Positions 41,491-51,932 of a DNA stretch of 64,000 nt are shown piece by piece. Origin of the DNA: Lysinibacillus xylanilyticus (GTDB taxonomy: Bacteria; Bacillota; Bacilli; Bacillales_A; Planococcaceae); the NCBI RefSeq assembly GCF_001708185.1, contig NZ_MDDN01000001.1:682001-746000 (forward strand). Direction: 5' to 3'. The position numbers and the translations under genes are program-made. Below the pieces are notes generated by a model. It did no database searches, was not told where the DNA came from, and worked only from the letters and a program-made list of their open reading frames with translations. Position 1 is the stretch's first letter, and every line of letters begins with the position of its first letter.

Positions 41491-42289
41491 CTTTTTTCAC
41501 TTCCTGGTTGGCCGTATCTCCTTCTAAGTCAATGCTTTCTTGGTTGTACTCATCATTGAAAGATTTATAATACGAGCCGACCTCTAAATCGATAACACCC
41601 TTTTCTAAATTCGGGATTTGTGCCACGAGCGATGGATAATGATTTAGCTTTTCTGCCAACGTTTGAATAACAGCACGTACCTCATAGCCATCGTTCATAT
41701 ACAGCGTAACTGCATTAGGATTTGACTCATTACTGTTAATATTGACTTGAGAAATTAATGCTAATACTTCTGGCTTTAATTGTGCTAATTGCTTAACAAG
41801 CTTCTTAATAGTCTTTTCGCCAGTTATGCCGATAAATACAGGTGCGTCGATCGGAATGTCATCTCCAGCTTGTTCAAAACGCTCGCCATTTTCAAGTAAT
41901 GGATAATAAGTACCGTCACCGGCTAAGTATGCAACTTTTTTCCATTCTTTAATTTCAATAGTCACGCCTTGAAGCCAATCCCGTTTAACATGTGCATCTT
42001 TCACCCATTTATCCTTTAGTAATGATTTCTCTACATCTTCTACTTTAAATCCCCACATCGACTTTCCAGGTGCAAGCGTACTGGCTTGTACGTAGTATTG
42101 TGCATCTGCTAACTGAGCGCCGTTGACTGTTATTTTGTTGATTTTACTGTAAGGAGATTGAAAATAAAGGAGTACTGCTAACACGATAAAGAAAAGTAAT
42201 ATTAGCACTATAAATTTCCGATTTGTACGCTTTTTTCGTCGCTTTTTTAGCGTAGGTATGCGATCTTCTATATCAATTACTTTCTCCAA
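41468..42289 (-). CDS. divIB: Cell-division protein DivIB/FtsQ
   Basis: Bitopic division protein (273 aa) that forms a complex with FtsL and DivIC. Short basic cytoplasmic part (LKKRRKKRTNRKF), one membrane helix (about 29-48), POTRA domain starting KINKITVNGAQLADAQYYVQ, then the FtsQ-type beta domain (EIKEWKKVAYL). I choose the TTG at 42287-42289, 8 nt after GGAGG; the frame upstream lacks similarity. murG and murB, usual neighbours, are absent. Confidence 0.93.
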   Translation of the reverse strand: MEKVIDIEDRIPTLKKRRKKRTNRKFIVLILLFFIVLAVLLYFQSPYSKINKITVNGAQLADAQYYVQASTLAPGKSMWGFKVEDVEKSLLKDKWVKDAHVKRDWLQGVTIEIKEWKKVAYLAGDGTYYPLLENGERFEQAGDDIPIDAPVFIGITGEKTIKKLVKQLAQLKPEVLALISQVNINSNESNPNAVTLYMNDGYEVRAVIQTLAEKLNHYPSLVAQIPNLEKGVIDLEVGSYYKSFNDEYNQESIDLEGDTANQEVKKDEQQEKE

Positions 42290-42309
42290 AAAGTACTCCT
42301 CCTTTATAT

Positions 42310-43389
42310 TTATTTCGCTAATTGATAAATAATACCTATTATTAACCACATTGTTACTAAAGATGTTCCTCCGTAGCTAATAAACGGTAATGTAACACCT
42401 GTTACAGGAACTAAACCAATCACTACTGCTATATTTAGAAATGCTTGTACGGTCAGCATTGTGACAAGTCCTATTATCGCGTAATAAGATGTTCTTGTTT
42501 TAGCCTGTACTGCGAATTTATAGCCTGTATAAACGATCAGTACAAAAAGCGCTAAAATAACTAGCCCACCTAGCAATCCTACCTCTTCTAGAATAATTGC
42601 GTAAATAAAGTCATTTTGTGGTTCAGGTAAATATAAAAACTTTTGCCTACTTTGTCCAAAACCATGTCCAAAAATCCCTGCAGGACCTATAGCCATTAAC
42701 GATTGTACAGCCTGAAAGCCACTTCCTAGGGGGTCGACCCATGGATCAATGAAGGCTTCAATTCTCTTTAGTCGGTATGGCGCTGTGACAATTAAGCCCA
42801 CTAACCCAGCAATTCCAGCAACCATAAACATCGCATAAAGCTTTAAAGGATAGCCCGCCACAAAAAACAATAAAAACACAGAAACAACTAGAATAAATAC
42901 TGAACCAAAATCGGGCTGCAACATAATAAGTACAACAGGTAATAATAAGATCAAGCCATGACGCCAATTAATAATCGGCGTACCCGTTTTATGTTGCGCT
43001 AAAATATGACTCAAGTACACAATGACTGTAATTTTCGTTAGCTCTGCTGGCTGGATTGTTAACGGTCCTACTCCAATCCAGCTTTGAGAACCATTTCGCA
43101 CAAGTCCAATTCCTGGTATAAGTACAAGGACCAGTAAAATTAACGAAAATATATAGGCCATTTTCCAAAAGGACTGCTCTCTCAAAATATTTAATCGGAT
43201 GGTGATTAAAAACACTACAATGGCAACGGCAAAGTACAGACTTTGCTTCATATAAAACGGCATTTTTCCACTATAATGAATGGCACTCCAATAGGTACCT
43301 GCAGAATAGACGAAAATAATGCCGATTATTGAAAGCAGCAATGTTGTGACGAGCAATAAATAGCTTTCTTTCCCTCTCAGTAATGCCAT
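42310..43389 (-). CDS. spoVE: SEDS-family glycosyltransferase SpoVE/FtsW
   Basis: Polytopic (about 10 helices, 359 aa) SEDS peptidoglycan glycosyltransferase that uses lipid II. Signature segments IQPAELTKI with the catalytic-type aspartate in MLQPDFGSVFI, FGQSRQKFLYLPEPQNDFI, and the C-terminal TGVTLPFISYGGTSL. Place after murD matches spoVE of Bacillus, where it serves the spore cortex with SpoVD; it might also be the vegetative FtsW. Confidence 0.93.
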   Translation of the reverse strand: MALLRGKESYLLLVTTLLLSIIGIIFVYSAGTYWSAIHYSGKMPFYMKQSLYFAVAIVVFLITIRLNILREQSFWKMAYIFSLILLVLVLIPGIGLVRNGSQSWIGVGPLTIQPAELTKITVIVYLSHILAQHKTGTPIINWRHGLILLLPVVLIMLQPDFGSVFILVVSVFLLFFVAGYPLKLYAMFMVAGIAGLVGLIVTAPYRLKRIEAFIDPWVDPLGSGFQAVQSLMAIGPAGIFGHGFGQSRQKFLYLPEPQNDFIYAIILEEVGLLGGLVILALFVLIVYTGYKFAVQAKTRTSYYAIIGLVTMLTVQAFLNIAVVIGLVPVTGVTLPFISYGGTSLVTMWLIIGIIYQLAK

Positions 43390-43429
43390 CCTTCCAAGTC
43401 AAGTATATTCTAAAATAGTTACAGGCTCA

Positions 43430-44779
43430 TTACAGCTTCATTACAGCATCAATAAAAACATCGCCTCGTATTTCAAAGCTGTCATATTGATCCCAGCTTG
43501 CACACGCCGGAGATAAGAGAATAACATCGCCTTCTGTCGACATCGGTGCCGCATAATGTACGGCATCTTCAACATTTTGGGCAATGACAGTTTGCTGTAC
43601 GCCACACGACTTTGCAAATTCTACAAATCGTAGACCTGTTTCTCCAAAGGCAACAACACCTTTTACATGGTTCATGCATGGACGTAATTCTTCAAACGAA
43701 TGTCCTCGATCTAAGCCACCTGCAAGTAAAATAACAGGTGCTTGGAAAGCATCTAAAGCACTTTTTGTAGCTAAACAGTTTGTCGCTTTAGAGTCATTGT
43801 AAATTTTTCGTCCGTTCCATTCGCGCACAAACTGAGTACGGTGACGAACTCCTCCAAACTTTGCTAAAACTTCTTCCATTTTAGCTTTGTCACAGCCTAC
43901 TAAAATACAAGCGGCTACAGCTGCTAAAATATTTTCTAAGTTATGCTTACCAGGCAAAGCGATATTTGCTCGATTTAGATATGGTTCACCTTGCCAGTAA
44001 ATTGTTGTTTCATCTGCACTAATACCCTCTTCTGTACGCCCCTTAGAACTAAATGGTACCTTTTTAGCATTGGATTTTGTTGCATAACCAACAACAATTG
44101 GCTGATCGGCATTGTAGATGAAATAATCGCTTTCATCTTGATTACGTGTGACACCAAATTTTGCTTCTGCATAGTTGTCAAATGTCCCATGATAATCAAG
44201 ATGAGCATCATAAAGATTAGTTAAAATAGCGATTTTCGGCTTGAATGTCTCTATGCCCATTAGTTGGAAAGAAGATAACTCTGTAACAATTACATTCTCT
44301 TTTTGAGCCTCTCTTGCAACACCACATGCTACTGTCCCAATATTCCCTGCAATTAACGGTGTTGGACCACCATTATTCAGCATATCAAAAATTAAAGTTG
44401 TCGTTGTTGTTTTACCATTTGACCCTGTAATACCAATAAATGGAGCTTCACTAATTAAATAAGCAAGCTCAATTTCTGTCCATACGGGAATTTCACGGCT
44501 AATGGCATCTGCTACTATCTTGTTGCTATAAGGAATCCCCGGATTTTTCACAACTAATTCAAAGCCTTCATCCAGTAAATCCTCCGGGTGACGCCCACAA
44601 ATAACGGTAATCCCCTTTTGCAATAAGCCTTGCGCATCTGGGCTTTCGTCAAATGGTTTTGAATCATTGACCGTCACAAAGGCGCCAAGCTCATGTAAAA
44701 TCTCAGCTGCAGCCACACCACTTTTTGCTAGACCTAAAACAAGGACTTTTTTATGTTGTAAATCTGTATAGTTTCTCAT
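43430..44779 (-). CDS. murD: UDP-N-acetylmuramoylalanine--D-glutamate ligase
   Basis: Adds D-glutamate to UDP-MurNAc-L-Ala in the cytoplasm (449 aa). ATP-binding GITGSNGKTTTTTLI (about 115-129), central-domain YDAHLDYHGTF, and HRTQFVREWNGRKIYNDSKA with LAGGLDRG in the C-terminal domain. I use the ATG at 44777-44779: it follows GGAGG and overlaps the mraY stop by one base; the longer frame runs into mraY. Confidence 0.96.
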   Translation of the reverse strand: MRNYTDLQHKKVLVLGLAKSGVAAAEILHELGAFVTVNDSKPFDESPDAQGLLQKGITVICGRHPEDLLDEGFELVVKNPGIPYSNKIVADAISREIPVWTEIELAYLISEAPFIGITGSNGKTTTTTLIFDMLNNGGPTPLIAGNIGTVACGVAREAQKENVIVTELSSFQLMGIETFKPKIAILTNLYDAHLDYHGTFDNYAEAKFGVTRNQDESDYFIYNADQPIVVGYATKSNAKKVPFSSKGRTEEGISADETTIYWQGEPYLNRANIALPGKHNLENILAAVAACILVGCDKAKMEEVLAKFGGVRHRTQFVREWNGRKIYNDSKATNCLATKSALDAFQAPVILLAGGLDRGHSFEELRPCMNHVKGVVAFGETGLRFVEFAKSCGVQQTVIAQNVEDAVHYAAPMSTEGDVILLSPACASWDQYDSFEIRGDVFIDAVMKL

Positions 44780-45750
44780 TAGAACGCCTCCGATAAGACT
44801 GCAATCAATGCTACTGCTAATGCAGTTGACCAAAATACAAGTACTACCTTCCATTCTGACCAACCTGATAATTCAAAATGATGATGAATAGGACTCATTT
44901 TAAAAATTCGTTTTTTACGTAGTTTGAAGCTACCTACCTGTAAAATTACAGATAATGTTTCAATAACAAACACCAATCCAATTAGTAACAGTAAGAATTC
45001 TTCTTTTACTAAAACAGATACCATTGCTAAAGCTCCACCTAATGCTAACGAACCTGTATCTCCCATAAATACTTTTGCTGGATTCGCATTAAAAAGTAAA
45101 AATCCTAATAATGCACCTGTCACCGCAAATGTAAATAAGGCGATATCAGCTTGATCTTGGAACAGAGCAATAACACCAAATGCCGCAAAGGCAATGGATG
45201 CAGTACCTGCCACAAGTCCATCTAATCCATCTGTTAAATTCACTGCATTCGAGAAGCCAACTAACCAGAAAATTAAAAAGGCTACATAGAAATTACCAAG
45301 ATCAACCGTCCACTCAGTAAATGGTATAGCAAGTGTTGTATCAAACGATCCTACATGTAGTAAAAAATATGCTAGGACCGCAATGACAATTTGACCAACC
45401 AGCTTTTGAAGTGATGTTAGTCCTAAATTACGTTTAAAAACAACCTTTAAGCTATCATCTAACAAGCCGATTAACCCAAACCCTGCTAATACTAATAACA
45501 ATACGACGGTTTGTGTTGTAAATAAATCTAAAAAGCTTCCTACACCAACAGTAGTAAGGATAATGGCAAGTAAGAAAATAATGCCGCCCATTGTTGGTGT
45601 ACCAGCTTTTTTCATATGTGATTTTGGTCCTTCTTCACGAATGCTTTGACCGAACTTTAATCGGCGAAGAAGTGGAATACTAATTGGTGCCAGGATAACT
45701 GTTACTATAAAAGCAAGAGCTAAAATGGTAAGCGTTGTTGCGAGTTTCAT
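44779..45750 (-). CDS. mraY: Phospho-N-acetylmuramoyl-pentapeptide transferase
   Basis: Ten-helix membrane enzyme (323 aa) making lipid I from UDP-MurNAc-pentapeptide and undecaprenyl phosphate. [11 protein letters not shown], the metal-binding [31 protein letters not shown] and the histidine loop [13 protein letters not shown] are all present. The ATG at 45748-45750 follows AAAGGAG; an upstream extension lacks similarity. murE, usually before it, is missing. Confidence 0.96.
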   Translation of the reverse strand: MKLATTLTILALAFIVTVILAPISIPLLRRLKFGQSIREEGPKSHMKKAGTPTMGGIIFLLAIILTTVGVGSFLDLFTTQTVVLLLVLAGFGLIGLLDDSLKVVFKRNLGLTSLQKLVGQIVIAVLAYFLLHVGSFDTTLAIPFTEWTVDLGNFYVAFLIFWLVGFSNAVNLTDGLDGLVAGTASIAFAAFGVIALFQDQADIALFTFAVTGALLGFLLFNANPAKVFMGDTGSLALGGALAMVSVLVKEEFLLLLIGLVFVIETLSVILQVGSFKLRKKRIFKMSPIHHHFELSGWSEWKVVLVFWSTALAVALIAVLSEAF

Positions 45751-45875
45751 TGATAAATCTCCTTTAAATCTTGTTTCACTTTCTTCTTCAAGAAAAAAGC
45801 ACAAACTTTCATTTATTTATTACTACCCTTCATAATAATAGTGGTTCTTTCCCATTTTTTAAAGGTAAAGTTATA

Positions 45876-47792
45876 TTAGTTCTCTAAATATAGATGAATG
45901 GTGCCATCTTGTTTAATAACACTATCCACTTCAGGCAGTTGATTGCCAATTTTAGTCCCTTCTCCATGCCATTCAATACGGAATGGATAATGTTGCTTGG
46001 CAATATCATCCTTCGTTTGACCAATAAAACTTGGTACCTTCACAGTGATTGGGTCACCCCAACGATAATCCTTTTCAAGCTGTTCCTTCGATTTTTCAAT
46101 GCCAACAAAAGGTGCAACATCTTCAATAATTTGACCAACGATTGGAGCTGCTACAACACCACCAAACTGCGTTGTCTTTTTTGGGTTATCTACTGCTACA
46201 TAAACGACAATTTGCGGATTATCCGCAGGAGCGAAGCCAATAAACGATACGATATATTCACCATTTATATAACGGCTGTTCTCTACCTTTTGCGCTGTAC
46301 CCGTTTTGCCACCAATACGTAATCCGTCTCGATAGGCTTGACGTCCCGAACCCTTTGCTACAACGGATTCCAATGCACCTCTTACCTTCGCAGACGTCTC
46401 CTCTCGAATAACCTGTTTTTTAACTACCGGCTCAGTCTCTTGTATAACTTCTCCAGTATTCGGATTAAAAATCTTCTTCACAACATATGGCGTATAAAGC
46501 TTACCTCCATTTACTGCTGCGGCTACGGCTTGCACTTGTTGAATGGGTGTAACAGCTACCCCTTGACCGAATGAAGTGGTTGCCTGCTCAACTGGTCCAA
46601 AGGCTTCTTTTGAAAATAAAATCCCAGAAGCTTCGCCTGCAATATTAGATCCAGTTTTTTGACCAAAACCAAAATCTTTAATATATTGCAGTAGTCTTTC
46701 ATTACCAATTCGCTGCCCTAATTCAACGAAACCTGGGTTACAAGAGTTTTCTACAACTTCTAGGAAAGTTTCATGTCCATGACCACTACGTTTCCAGCAA
46801 CGTAGTTTAGCTCCAGCAACCATTGTATAGCCTGGATCATAAAAAGTATCCTTCTCTAAATCTACTAAATTTTCTTCTAGTGCTGCACTGAGCGTTATAA
46901 TTTTGAACGTCGATCCCGGCTCATATGTCATCCAAACTGGTAAATTCCGATTGTAGATAGCAGGCTCCACCAGTTGATATTCTGCCGGATGGAAGGTAGG
47001 ATATGAGGCTAATGCTAAAATCTCGCCATTGTTTGGATTCATAGCAATCGCCAATGCTTGATCAGCTTCATAACGCTCCATAGCCTGTGACAATTCACGC
47101 TCGACAACCTGTTGTACATCTACATCTATCGTAAGCTCGATTGTCGCGCCATCTTCACCGGCTTTCCAAGCACTTGCTACGTTCTGCAAATTATTCCCTT
47201 TCGCATCTGTAAAGAGCCGTATTGCCGAAGAATTAGCCTGTAACAGCTTATTGTATTCATATTCAATTCCTGCTAAACCTTGTGCATCATAGCCTGTGAA
47301 ACCTAAAAAGCGGGATAGTAAGGTACCGTAAGGATAATCCCTTGAATAATCAACACCACTATACAATCCGTCAATCTGCATCCCTTGTAACTGTACTGCT
47401 TTCTCATAGGAAATGTTTTTCCCTTCAGGTGCCAGCTTTACTAAGTATTCTTTTTTCTTCATTTTTGCCAATAACTTTTGTTCATCTACCCCTAAAACTT
47501 GTGCAATTTTTGCTGCTGCCCCTTCAATATCCTTACTTTGAGAAGGCATAAAATATAAAGTTGGCGCTAGCTTATTGGTAACAATATTTTTCCCATCACG
47601 GTCTGTAATATGCCCTCGCTCATTGGCAAATGGAATTTCTCGGTCCCAGTTCTCTTCAGCTTTCTTGGTCAGTTCTTTTTGATCTAATACTTGCAAGAAG
47701 AAAAGCCTAATGACAATCGCAGCTGCTACAAACATAAACAATACGTATAAAATACGCAATCGCTTTTTAGAATGGATAGAAATCCACTTCAT
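45876..47792 (-). CDS. spoVD: Stage V sporulation protein D (class B penicillin-binding protein)
   Basis: 638-residue transpeptidase with one N-terminal helix, PBP dimerisation domain, transpeptidase domain with catalytic serine in EPGSTFKIITL, SCN motif in VENSCNPGFVELG and KTG in IGGKTGTAQKVENS, and a single C-terminal PASTA domain (VKVPSFIGQTKDDI). One PASTA domain is the SpoVD pattern; the next gene has two, like PBP2B. Expected to crosslink spore cortex with SpoVE. Confidence 0.94.
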   Translation of the reverse strand: MKWISIHSKKRLRILYVLFMFVAAAIVIRLFFLQVLDQKELTKKAEENWDREIPFANERGHITDRDGKNIVTNKLAPTLYFMPSQSKDIEGAAAKIAQVLGVDEQKLLAKMKKKEYLVKLAPEGKNISYEKAVQLQGMQIDGLYSGVDYSRDYPYGTLLSRFLGFTGYDAQGLAGIEYEYNKLLQANSSAIRLFTDAKGNNLQNVASAWKAGEDGATIELTIDVDVQQVVERELSQAMERYEADQALAIAMNPNNGEILALASYPTFHPAEYQLVEPAIYNRNLPVWMTYEPGSTFKIITLSAALEENLVDLEKDTFYDPGYTMVAGAKLRCWKRSGHGHETFLEVVENSCNPGFVELGQRIGNERLLQYIKDFGFGQKTGSNIAGEASGILFSKEAFGPVEQATTSFGQGVAVTPIQQVQAVAAAVNGGKLYTPYVVKKIFNPNTGEVIQETEPVVKKQVIREETSAKVRGALESVVAKGSGRQAYRDGLRIGGKTGTAQKVENSRYINGEYIVSFIGFAPADNPQIVVYVAVDNPKKTTQFGGVVAAPIVGQIIEDVAPFVGIEKSKEQLEKDYRWGDPITVKVPSFIGQTKDDIAKQHYPFRIEWHGEGTKIGNQLPEVDSVIKQDGTIHLYLEN

Positions 47793-47850
47793 TCGACATC
47801 ACACCTTGTTTTTTACAACGTATGAAATAAAGTGGACTTCTATTCAGTAT

Positions 47851-50070
47851 CTATTCATCATCTATTTGTTCAATGTCACCCTCAGATGGGGTCTCTACAT
47901 CTTTTTTAAAGCTTTCAGCTGGTGTTTTCAGCTTCACGACAATCGGTGATTTATCTGAAATTACGGTACCTGCCGATACGCTTTGACTAGCTACAAAGCC
48001 CTCTCCAACGACTTCAATTTCTAAATTTGCCATTGATTTAAAGACAAGTACATTTCGCAATGACCAATTGGTGAAGTCTGGCAGTGTCACATCACCTTCT
48101 GTCTTTAAAAACACAAGGTTCCCTTTAACAAGTTTTTGAGGACCTTTAGGATACTGGTCAATTATTTTGCCGCCACCACCAACAATAACTGGTTGTAGAC
48201 CATCATTTGCAAGCTCTACTTGTATAGACTCAGCACTTTGACCTGTGTAATCCTGTATTGTTGCATTGTTAACATGCTGTACATCTTCAGGATTAATGTT
48301 TAAGTACTTTAAACTATTTAACATAACTGGGTTAAATACTTTTGAAACTGGTACAGAACCAAGTTCACCCTTTAATTTTGGTCTTTTTACCGAGACATAC
48401 ATAATGAGCTGCGGATCATCTACAGGAGCCATTCCTAAGAATGAATACAGGAATTCGTTTGAACCCCACGAATATCTACCATTTCCTAATGGAATTTGGG
48501 CAGTACCTGTTTTTCCTGCGACTTGATAATCTTCAAGTATAAAGTCCTTCGCTGTCCCATATTTTGCTGTTAATGTAGACGCAAGAATTTCACGTACTTG
48601 TTTTGCTGTATCCGCTTTAATCGGCTGTCCCTTTTCAATAGGCTCATGATTTTGAATGGTTTTTCCTGTTGATGAGTCTACAATACGATCAATCACATAT
48701 GGCTGCATCATCTTTCCGTCATTCGCAATTGCCGTCATTGCTTGAATAAGCTGTATAGGTGTTACAGTAGAACCTTGACCATAAGTCGTTGTAACACGTT
48801 GAATAGGATATTTCGATAAAATCGTACCTGTCGCTTCATTTGGCAAATCAATGCCTGTTTTGTGACCAAAACCAAAGCGATCTAAATATTCAATAAAGAC
48901 ATCATCACCAATAAGTTTTAACAAATTTGCCATCGCTGTATTTGATGAACGCTGGAAACCTTCTAAATAAGTAATTGGCCCCCAACCGACCCCGTTATGA
49001 TCTCGAATTGTACGATCAAGCACTTTGTAACTACCTGACATATACTTTGCATTTGGTTGCCATACTCCAGTATCAATAGCTGAGGCGAGCGTAAATGTTT
49101 TCATCGTCGAACCCGGCTCAATGGTTTCCTCAATAACTTCATTTAACCACTTCATATTTGTGCCTTCACGTGTATCAGGATTAAATGTGGGACGTTGAGA
49201 CATTGCTAGGATTTTTCCTGTTTTCGGATCTGCTACAACAGCCGTCATGGATTCAGGGTTGTATTCCTTTTCCACCTGCGTCATCGCTTCCTCTAAAAAG
49301 CTTTGAATGGTTTTATCAAGAGTTAAATAAATATCGTCGCCATCCTTCGCAGGTGTGATCATTTTCTCACTATCTGGCAATAGATAACTGAAGGCATCAG
49401 TTTCATATTCTACCTTACCGTCTTTTCCAGTTAGCTCTTTATTGTAGGTGTATTCAAGACCCATCTTACCTTTTGTCGTAAACGTTCCATCTTTATTTTC
49501 CTCTTTTACTGCGAAGCCAATTAAGTGCGAGGCAAAAATACCATTTGGATAATAACGTTTTAAATCTTTCACAAATAAAATCCCTGGTAATTCCTCTTCT
49601 TTGATTTTACTCATTACTTCATGACTAATTCCGCGACCTACACTACCAAATTCAACTTGATAAGGCTTTTCGCCATTAGCATTTTCCTTAGTAAGCTGTT
49701 TATATATTTTTTCTTCGTCTGAATTAGGAAGATTTTCTGCTAATATCTTTGCAGTTTTTTCAGGATCTACTACATGCCGAGGGTTTTTTGGATCCGTCGT
49801 GGCTTTATCACTTACAATTGCAATCAATCGATAGCTAAGTGTGTCCTCAGCAATGACTTGACCGTTGTGATCGTAAATTTTCCCACGATTTGCTGTAATG
49901 GCACTTTCTTTGCTATATTTTGCAGCTGCCCTAGCCGCAAGCTCCTGACCTTCCGCTTCACCTGTTGCCTGTAACGTAACCATTCTCGTGAACAATAGAA
50001 AAAAGAGCCCTCCATAAAAAATTAATAATAGAAAGGCTCCCCATTGGAATCGAAATCTCTTTTTTTTCAT
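47851..50070 (-). CDS. pbpB: Penicillin-binding protein 2B, septal transpeptidase
   Basis: 739-residue class B PBP needed for septal crosslinking. N-terminal helix FLLLIFYGGLFFLLFTRMV, dimerisation domain, catalytic serine in EPGSTMKTFTLAS, SSNTAMANLL, KTG in VAGKTGTAQIP, then two PASTA domains (from about residue 595) and an acidic tail. It overlaps ftsL by four bases. Partner of FtsW, FtsL and DivIB. Confidence 0.95.
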   Translation of the reverse strand: MKKKRFRFQWGAFLLLIFYGGLFFLLFTRMVTLQATGEAEGQELAARAAAKYSKESAITANRGKIYDHNGQVIAEDTLSYRLIAIVSDKATTDPKNPRHVVDPEKTAKILAENLPNSDEEKIYKQLTKENANGEKPYQVEFGSVGRGISHEVMSKIKEEELPGILFVKDLKRYYPNGIFASHLIGFAVKEENKDGTFTTKGKMGLEYTYNKELTGKDGKVEYETDAFSYLLPDSEKMITPAKDGDDIYLTLDKTIQSFLEEAMTQVEKEYNPESMTAVVADPKTGKILAMSQRPTFNPDTREGTNMKWLNEVIEETIEPGSTMKTFTLASAIDTGVWQPNAKYMSGSYKVLDRTIRDHNGVGWGPITYLEGFQRSSNTAMANLLKLIGDDVFIEYLDRFGFGHKTGIDLPNEATGTILSKYPIQRVTTTYGQGSTVTPIQLIQAMTAIANDGKMMQPYVIDRIVDSSTGKTIQNHEPIEKGQPIKADTAKQVREILASTLTAKYGTAKDFILEDYQVAGKTGTAQIPLGNGRYSWGSNEFLYSFLGMAPVDDPQLIMYVSVKRPKLKGELGSVPVSKVFNPVMLNSLKYLNINPEDVQHVNNATIQDYTGQSAESIQVELANDGLQPVIVGGGGKIIDQYPKGPQKLVKGNLVFLKTEGDVTLPDFTNWSLRNVLVFKSMANLEIEVVGEGFVASQSVSAGTVISDKSPIVVKLKTPAESFKKDVETPSEGDIEQIDDE

Positions 50071-50435
50071 TCTCCCGGCACTACCTTTACATTTTTCTCA
50101 TTTTGAGTTAAACCGAGTTCTTTAGCTTTTTTCCATATGTTATCGTATGTAGAAAGTTCACTTACACGAACTGTCAAGTCAACATTCTGTTTCGCAATCT
50201 CATCTGCTTCAGCTTCGATTTTTTGAATGTCCATGCTTGTCGTTTGAATTGCTGCTTGCTTATTTAAAACCAGTACTGATAATACAGCAATCATACCAAT
50301 TAAAAAAATTAGCATTGTCTTTTCAAACTTCTGGTTCGTTTTTTTACGACGTATGATAGTGGGTTGTGGACTAGGTGGTGTTAACGGTTGTTGCACATGT
50401 TGCTGTTGGTGCTGCCTTACACGAACTGCTGCCAT
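50067..50435 (-). CDS. ftsL: Cell-division protein FtsL
   Basis: 122-residue bitopic protein with a glutamine-rich cytoplasmic start, one helix (about 43-60, MLIFLIGMIAVLSVLVLN) and an extracytoplasmic leucine-zipper coiled coil ending KELGLTQNEKNVKVV, the pattern seen in Firmicute FtsL. It lies between rsmH and pbpB, starting directly after the rsmH stop. Confidence 0.93.
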   Translation of the reverse strand: MAAVRVRQHQQQHVQQPLTPPSPQPTIIRRKKTNQKFEKTMLIFLIGMIAVLSVLVLNKQAAIQTTSMDIQKIEAEADEIAKQNVDLTVRVSELSTYDNIWKKAKELGLTQNEKNVKVVPGE

Positions 50436-51386
50436 TTACTCACGCCCTTTGTCGTTAATTTTCTCTACCACTCTAAGCTTTGCTGAACGAGCACGATTGT
50501 TTACTGCCAATTCTTCATCAGAAGGAACAATCGGCTTTCTTGTGATAAGCTTTAAAGTTGGCTTCATGTCATCAGGAATTACTGGTAAATTCGGTGGTAA
50601 TTCCGGTAATGATGACGCTTCCTTAAAAATAGTCTTGCATAGGCGGTCCTCCAATGAATGGAACGTAATGACACTAATGCGTCCACCTACGTTTATCATA
50701 TCAATCGCATCGACTAATGAATCCTCTGCTGCGCCTAGCTCATCGTTAACAGCAATTCGTATTGCTTGGAATATGCGCTTCGCTGGATGTCCACCTTTTC
50801 GGCGAGCCGCTGCTGGGATACCCTCTTTAATAAGTTCTACAAGTTGTCCAGTTGTTTCAATCGGCGCCACTTTTCGCGCCTCTTCAATTTTACGAGCAAC
50901 TTGCTTTGAAAATTTTTCTTCTCCATAACGGAAAAATATACGCACTAAATCTTCATATGCCCATTCATTCACGACATGAAATGCTGTAAGTGATGCCGTT
51001 TGATCCATGCGCATATCTAGAGGTGCGTCATGATGATAACTAAAACCTCGTTCTGGTGTATCTAACTGTGGTGATGAAACACCTAAATCATATAAAATGC
51101 CATCAACTTGCTCGATACCAAGAGCTAATAACTCTTCTTTTAAATAACGGAAATTCGAGTGGACAAATGTCACGCGCTCAATATATGGCGCCAATCGAAT
51201 TTTTGCATTGTTAATAGCTATCGTATCTTGATCAAAGCAAATCAAACGACCTTTTTCAGATAATTGTTGTACTAAATATTCACTGTGTCCTGCCCCACCT
51301 AACGTACAGTCCACATATACACCATCAGGATCGATGTTCAACCCATCAACTGTTTCTTTTAATAACACGGTTGTATGATCGAACAT
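50436..51386 (-). CDS. rsmH: 16S rRNA m4C1402 methyltransferase RsmH (MraW)
   Basis: 316-residue SAM enzyme that methylates C1402 in 16S rRNA. Motif [16 protein letters not shown] (about 24-38), [15 protein letters not shown] with the catalytic segment (about 99-113), [14 protein letters not shown], and [12 protein letters not shown] in the C-terminal part. Second gene of the dcw cluster behind mraZ. Confidence 0.96.
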   Translation of the reverse strand: MFDHTTVLLKETVDGLNIDPDGVYVDCTLGGAGHSEYLVQQLSEKGRLICFDQDTIAINNAKIRLAPYIERVTFVHSNFRYLKEELLALGIEQVDGILYDLGVSSPQLDTPERGFSYHHDAPLDMRMDQTASLTAFHVVNEWAYEDLVRIFFRYGEEKFSKQVARKIEEARKVAPIETTGQLVELIKEGIPAAARRKGGHPAKRIFQAIRIAVNDELGAAEDSLVDAIDMINVGGRISVITFHSLEDRLCKTIFKEASSLPELPPNLPVIPDDMKPTLKLITRKPIVPSDEELAVNNRARSAKLRVVEKINDKGRE

Positions 51387-51447
51387 ACCACTCGCTCCCT
51401 TCAGGCCTTAACCTTCATATACAGCAGACACCTAAGCGTCTAATAAG

Positions 51448-51879
51448 TTAAAAATCAAAGCCAATCATATTTTCTGCAATTTCATTAAAGGATTGTTCAG
51501 ACTCACTAAAGTAAGTCTCCCAAGCATCTTTCGCCCATATTTCAATCCGATTCGAAACCCCTAACACTACACATTCTTTCACAAGATGTGCATGCTGCAT
51601 AAGAGTTGAAGGAATATTAATGCGGCCCTGCTTGTCTATCTCTACTTCCGTTGCTCCAGAAAAGAAAAACCTTGCAAATGCACGTGTGTCCTTTTTGGTC
51701 ATCGGTAAGCCCTTTAATTTTTCTTCGAGTTTTCGCCATTCATCCATAGGATAGCCAAATAAACAATTATCAAGTCCGCGTGTCACAACAAACGTTTCAC
51801 CTAAGGCTTCACGAAATTTTGCGGGTACGATTAATCGTCCTTTCGCATCAACAGAGTGTTGATATTCTCCCATGAACAT
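51448..51879 (-). CDS. mraZ: Transcriptional regulator MraZ
   Basis: 143-residue DNA-binding protein made of two SpoVT/AbrB-like domains, each with a DxxGR motif ([32 protein letters not shown]). It represses or tunes its own dcw operon in bacteria studied. I use the ATG at 51877-51879, which gives the typical MFMGEYQH start and lies 6 nt after GGGGTG. Repeated TGGxx boxes upstream fit its own operator. Confidence 0.95.
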   Translation of the reverse strand: MFMGEYQHSVDAKGRLIVPAKFREALGETFVVTRGLDNCLFGYPMDEWRKLEEKLKGLPMTKKDTRAFARFFFSGATEVEIDKQGRINIPSTLMQHAHLVKECVVLGVSNRIEIWAKDAWETYFSESEQSFNEIAENMIGFDF

Positions 51880-51907
51880 GCTATTCACCCCACTTTATTA
51901 AATAATG

Positions 51908-51932
51908 TACCACATCCCCCCACTTTCCTCCA
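51908..51932 (-). promoter_or_regulatory. Candidate MraZ operator (three TGGxx boxes at 10-bp spacing)
   Basis: On the minus strand TGGAG (51928-51932), TGGGG (51918-51922) and TGGTA (51908-51912) lie exactly 10 bp apart, ~30-50 bp before the mraZ start. Known MraZ sites are direct TGGGN repeats with 5-bp spacers, i.e. a 10-bp period. Confidence 0.75.
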
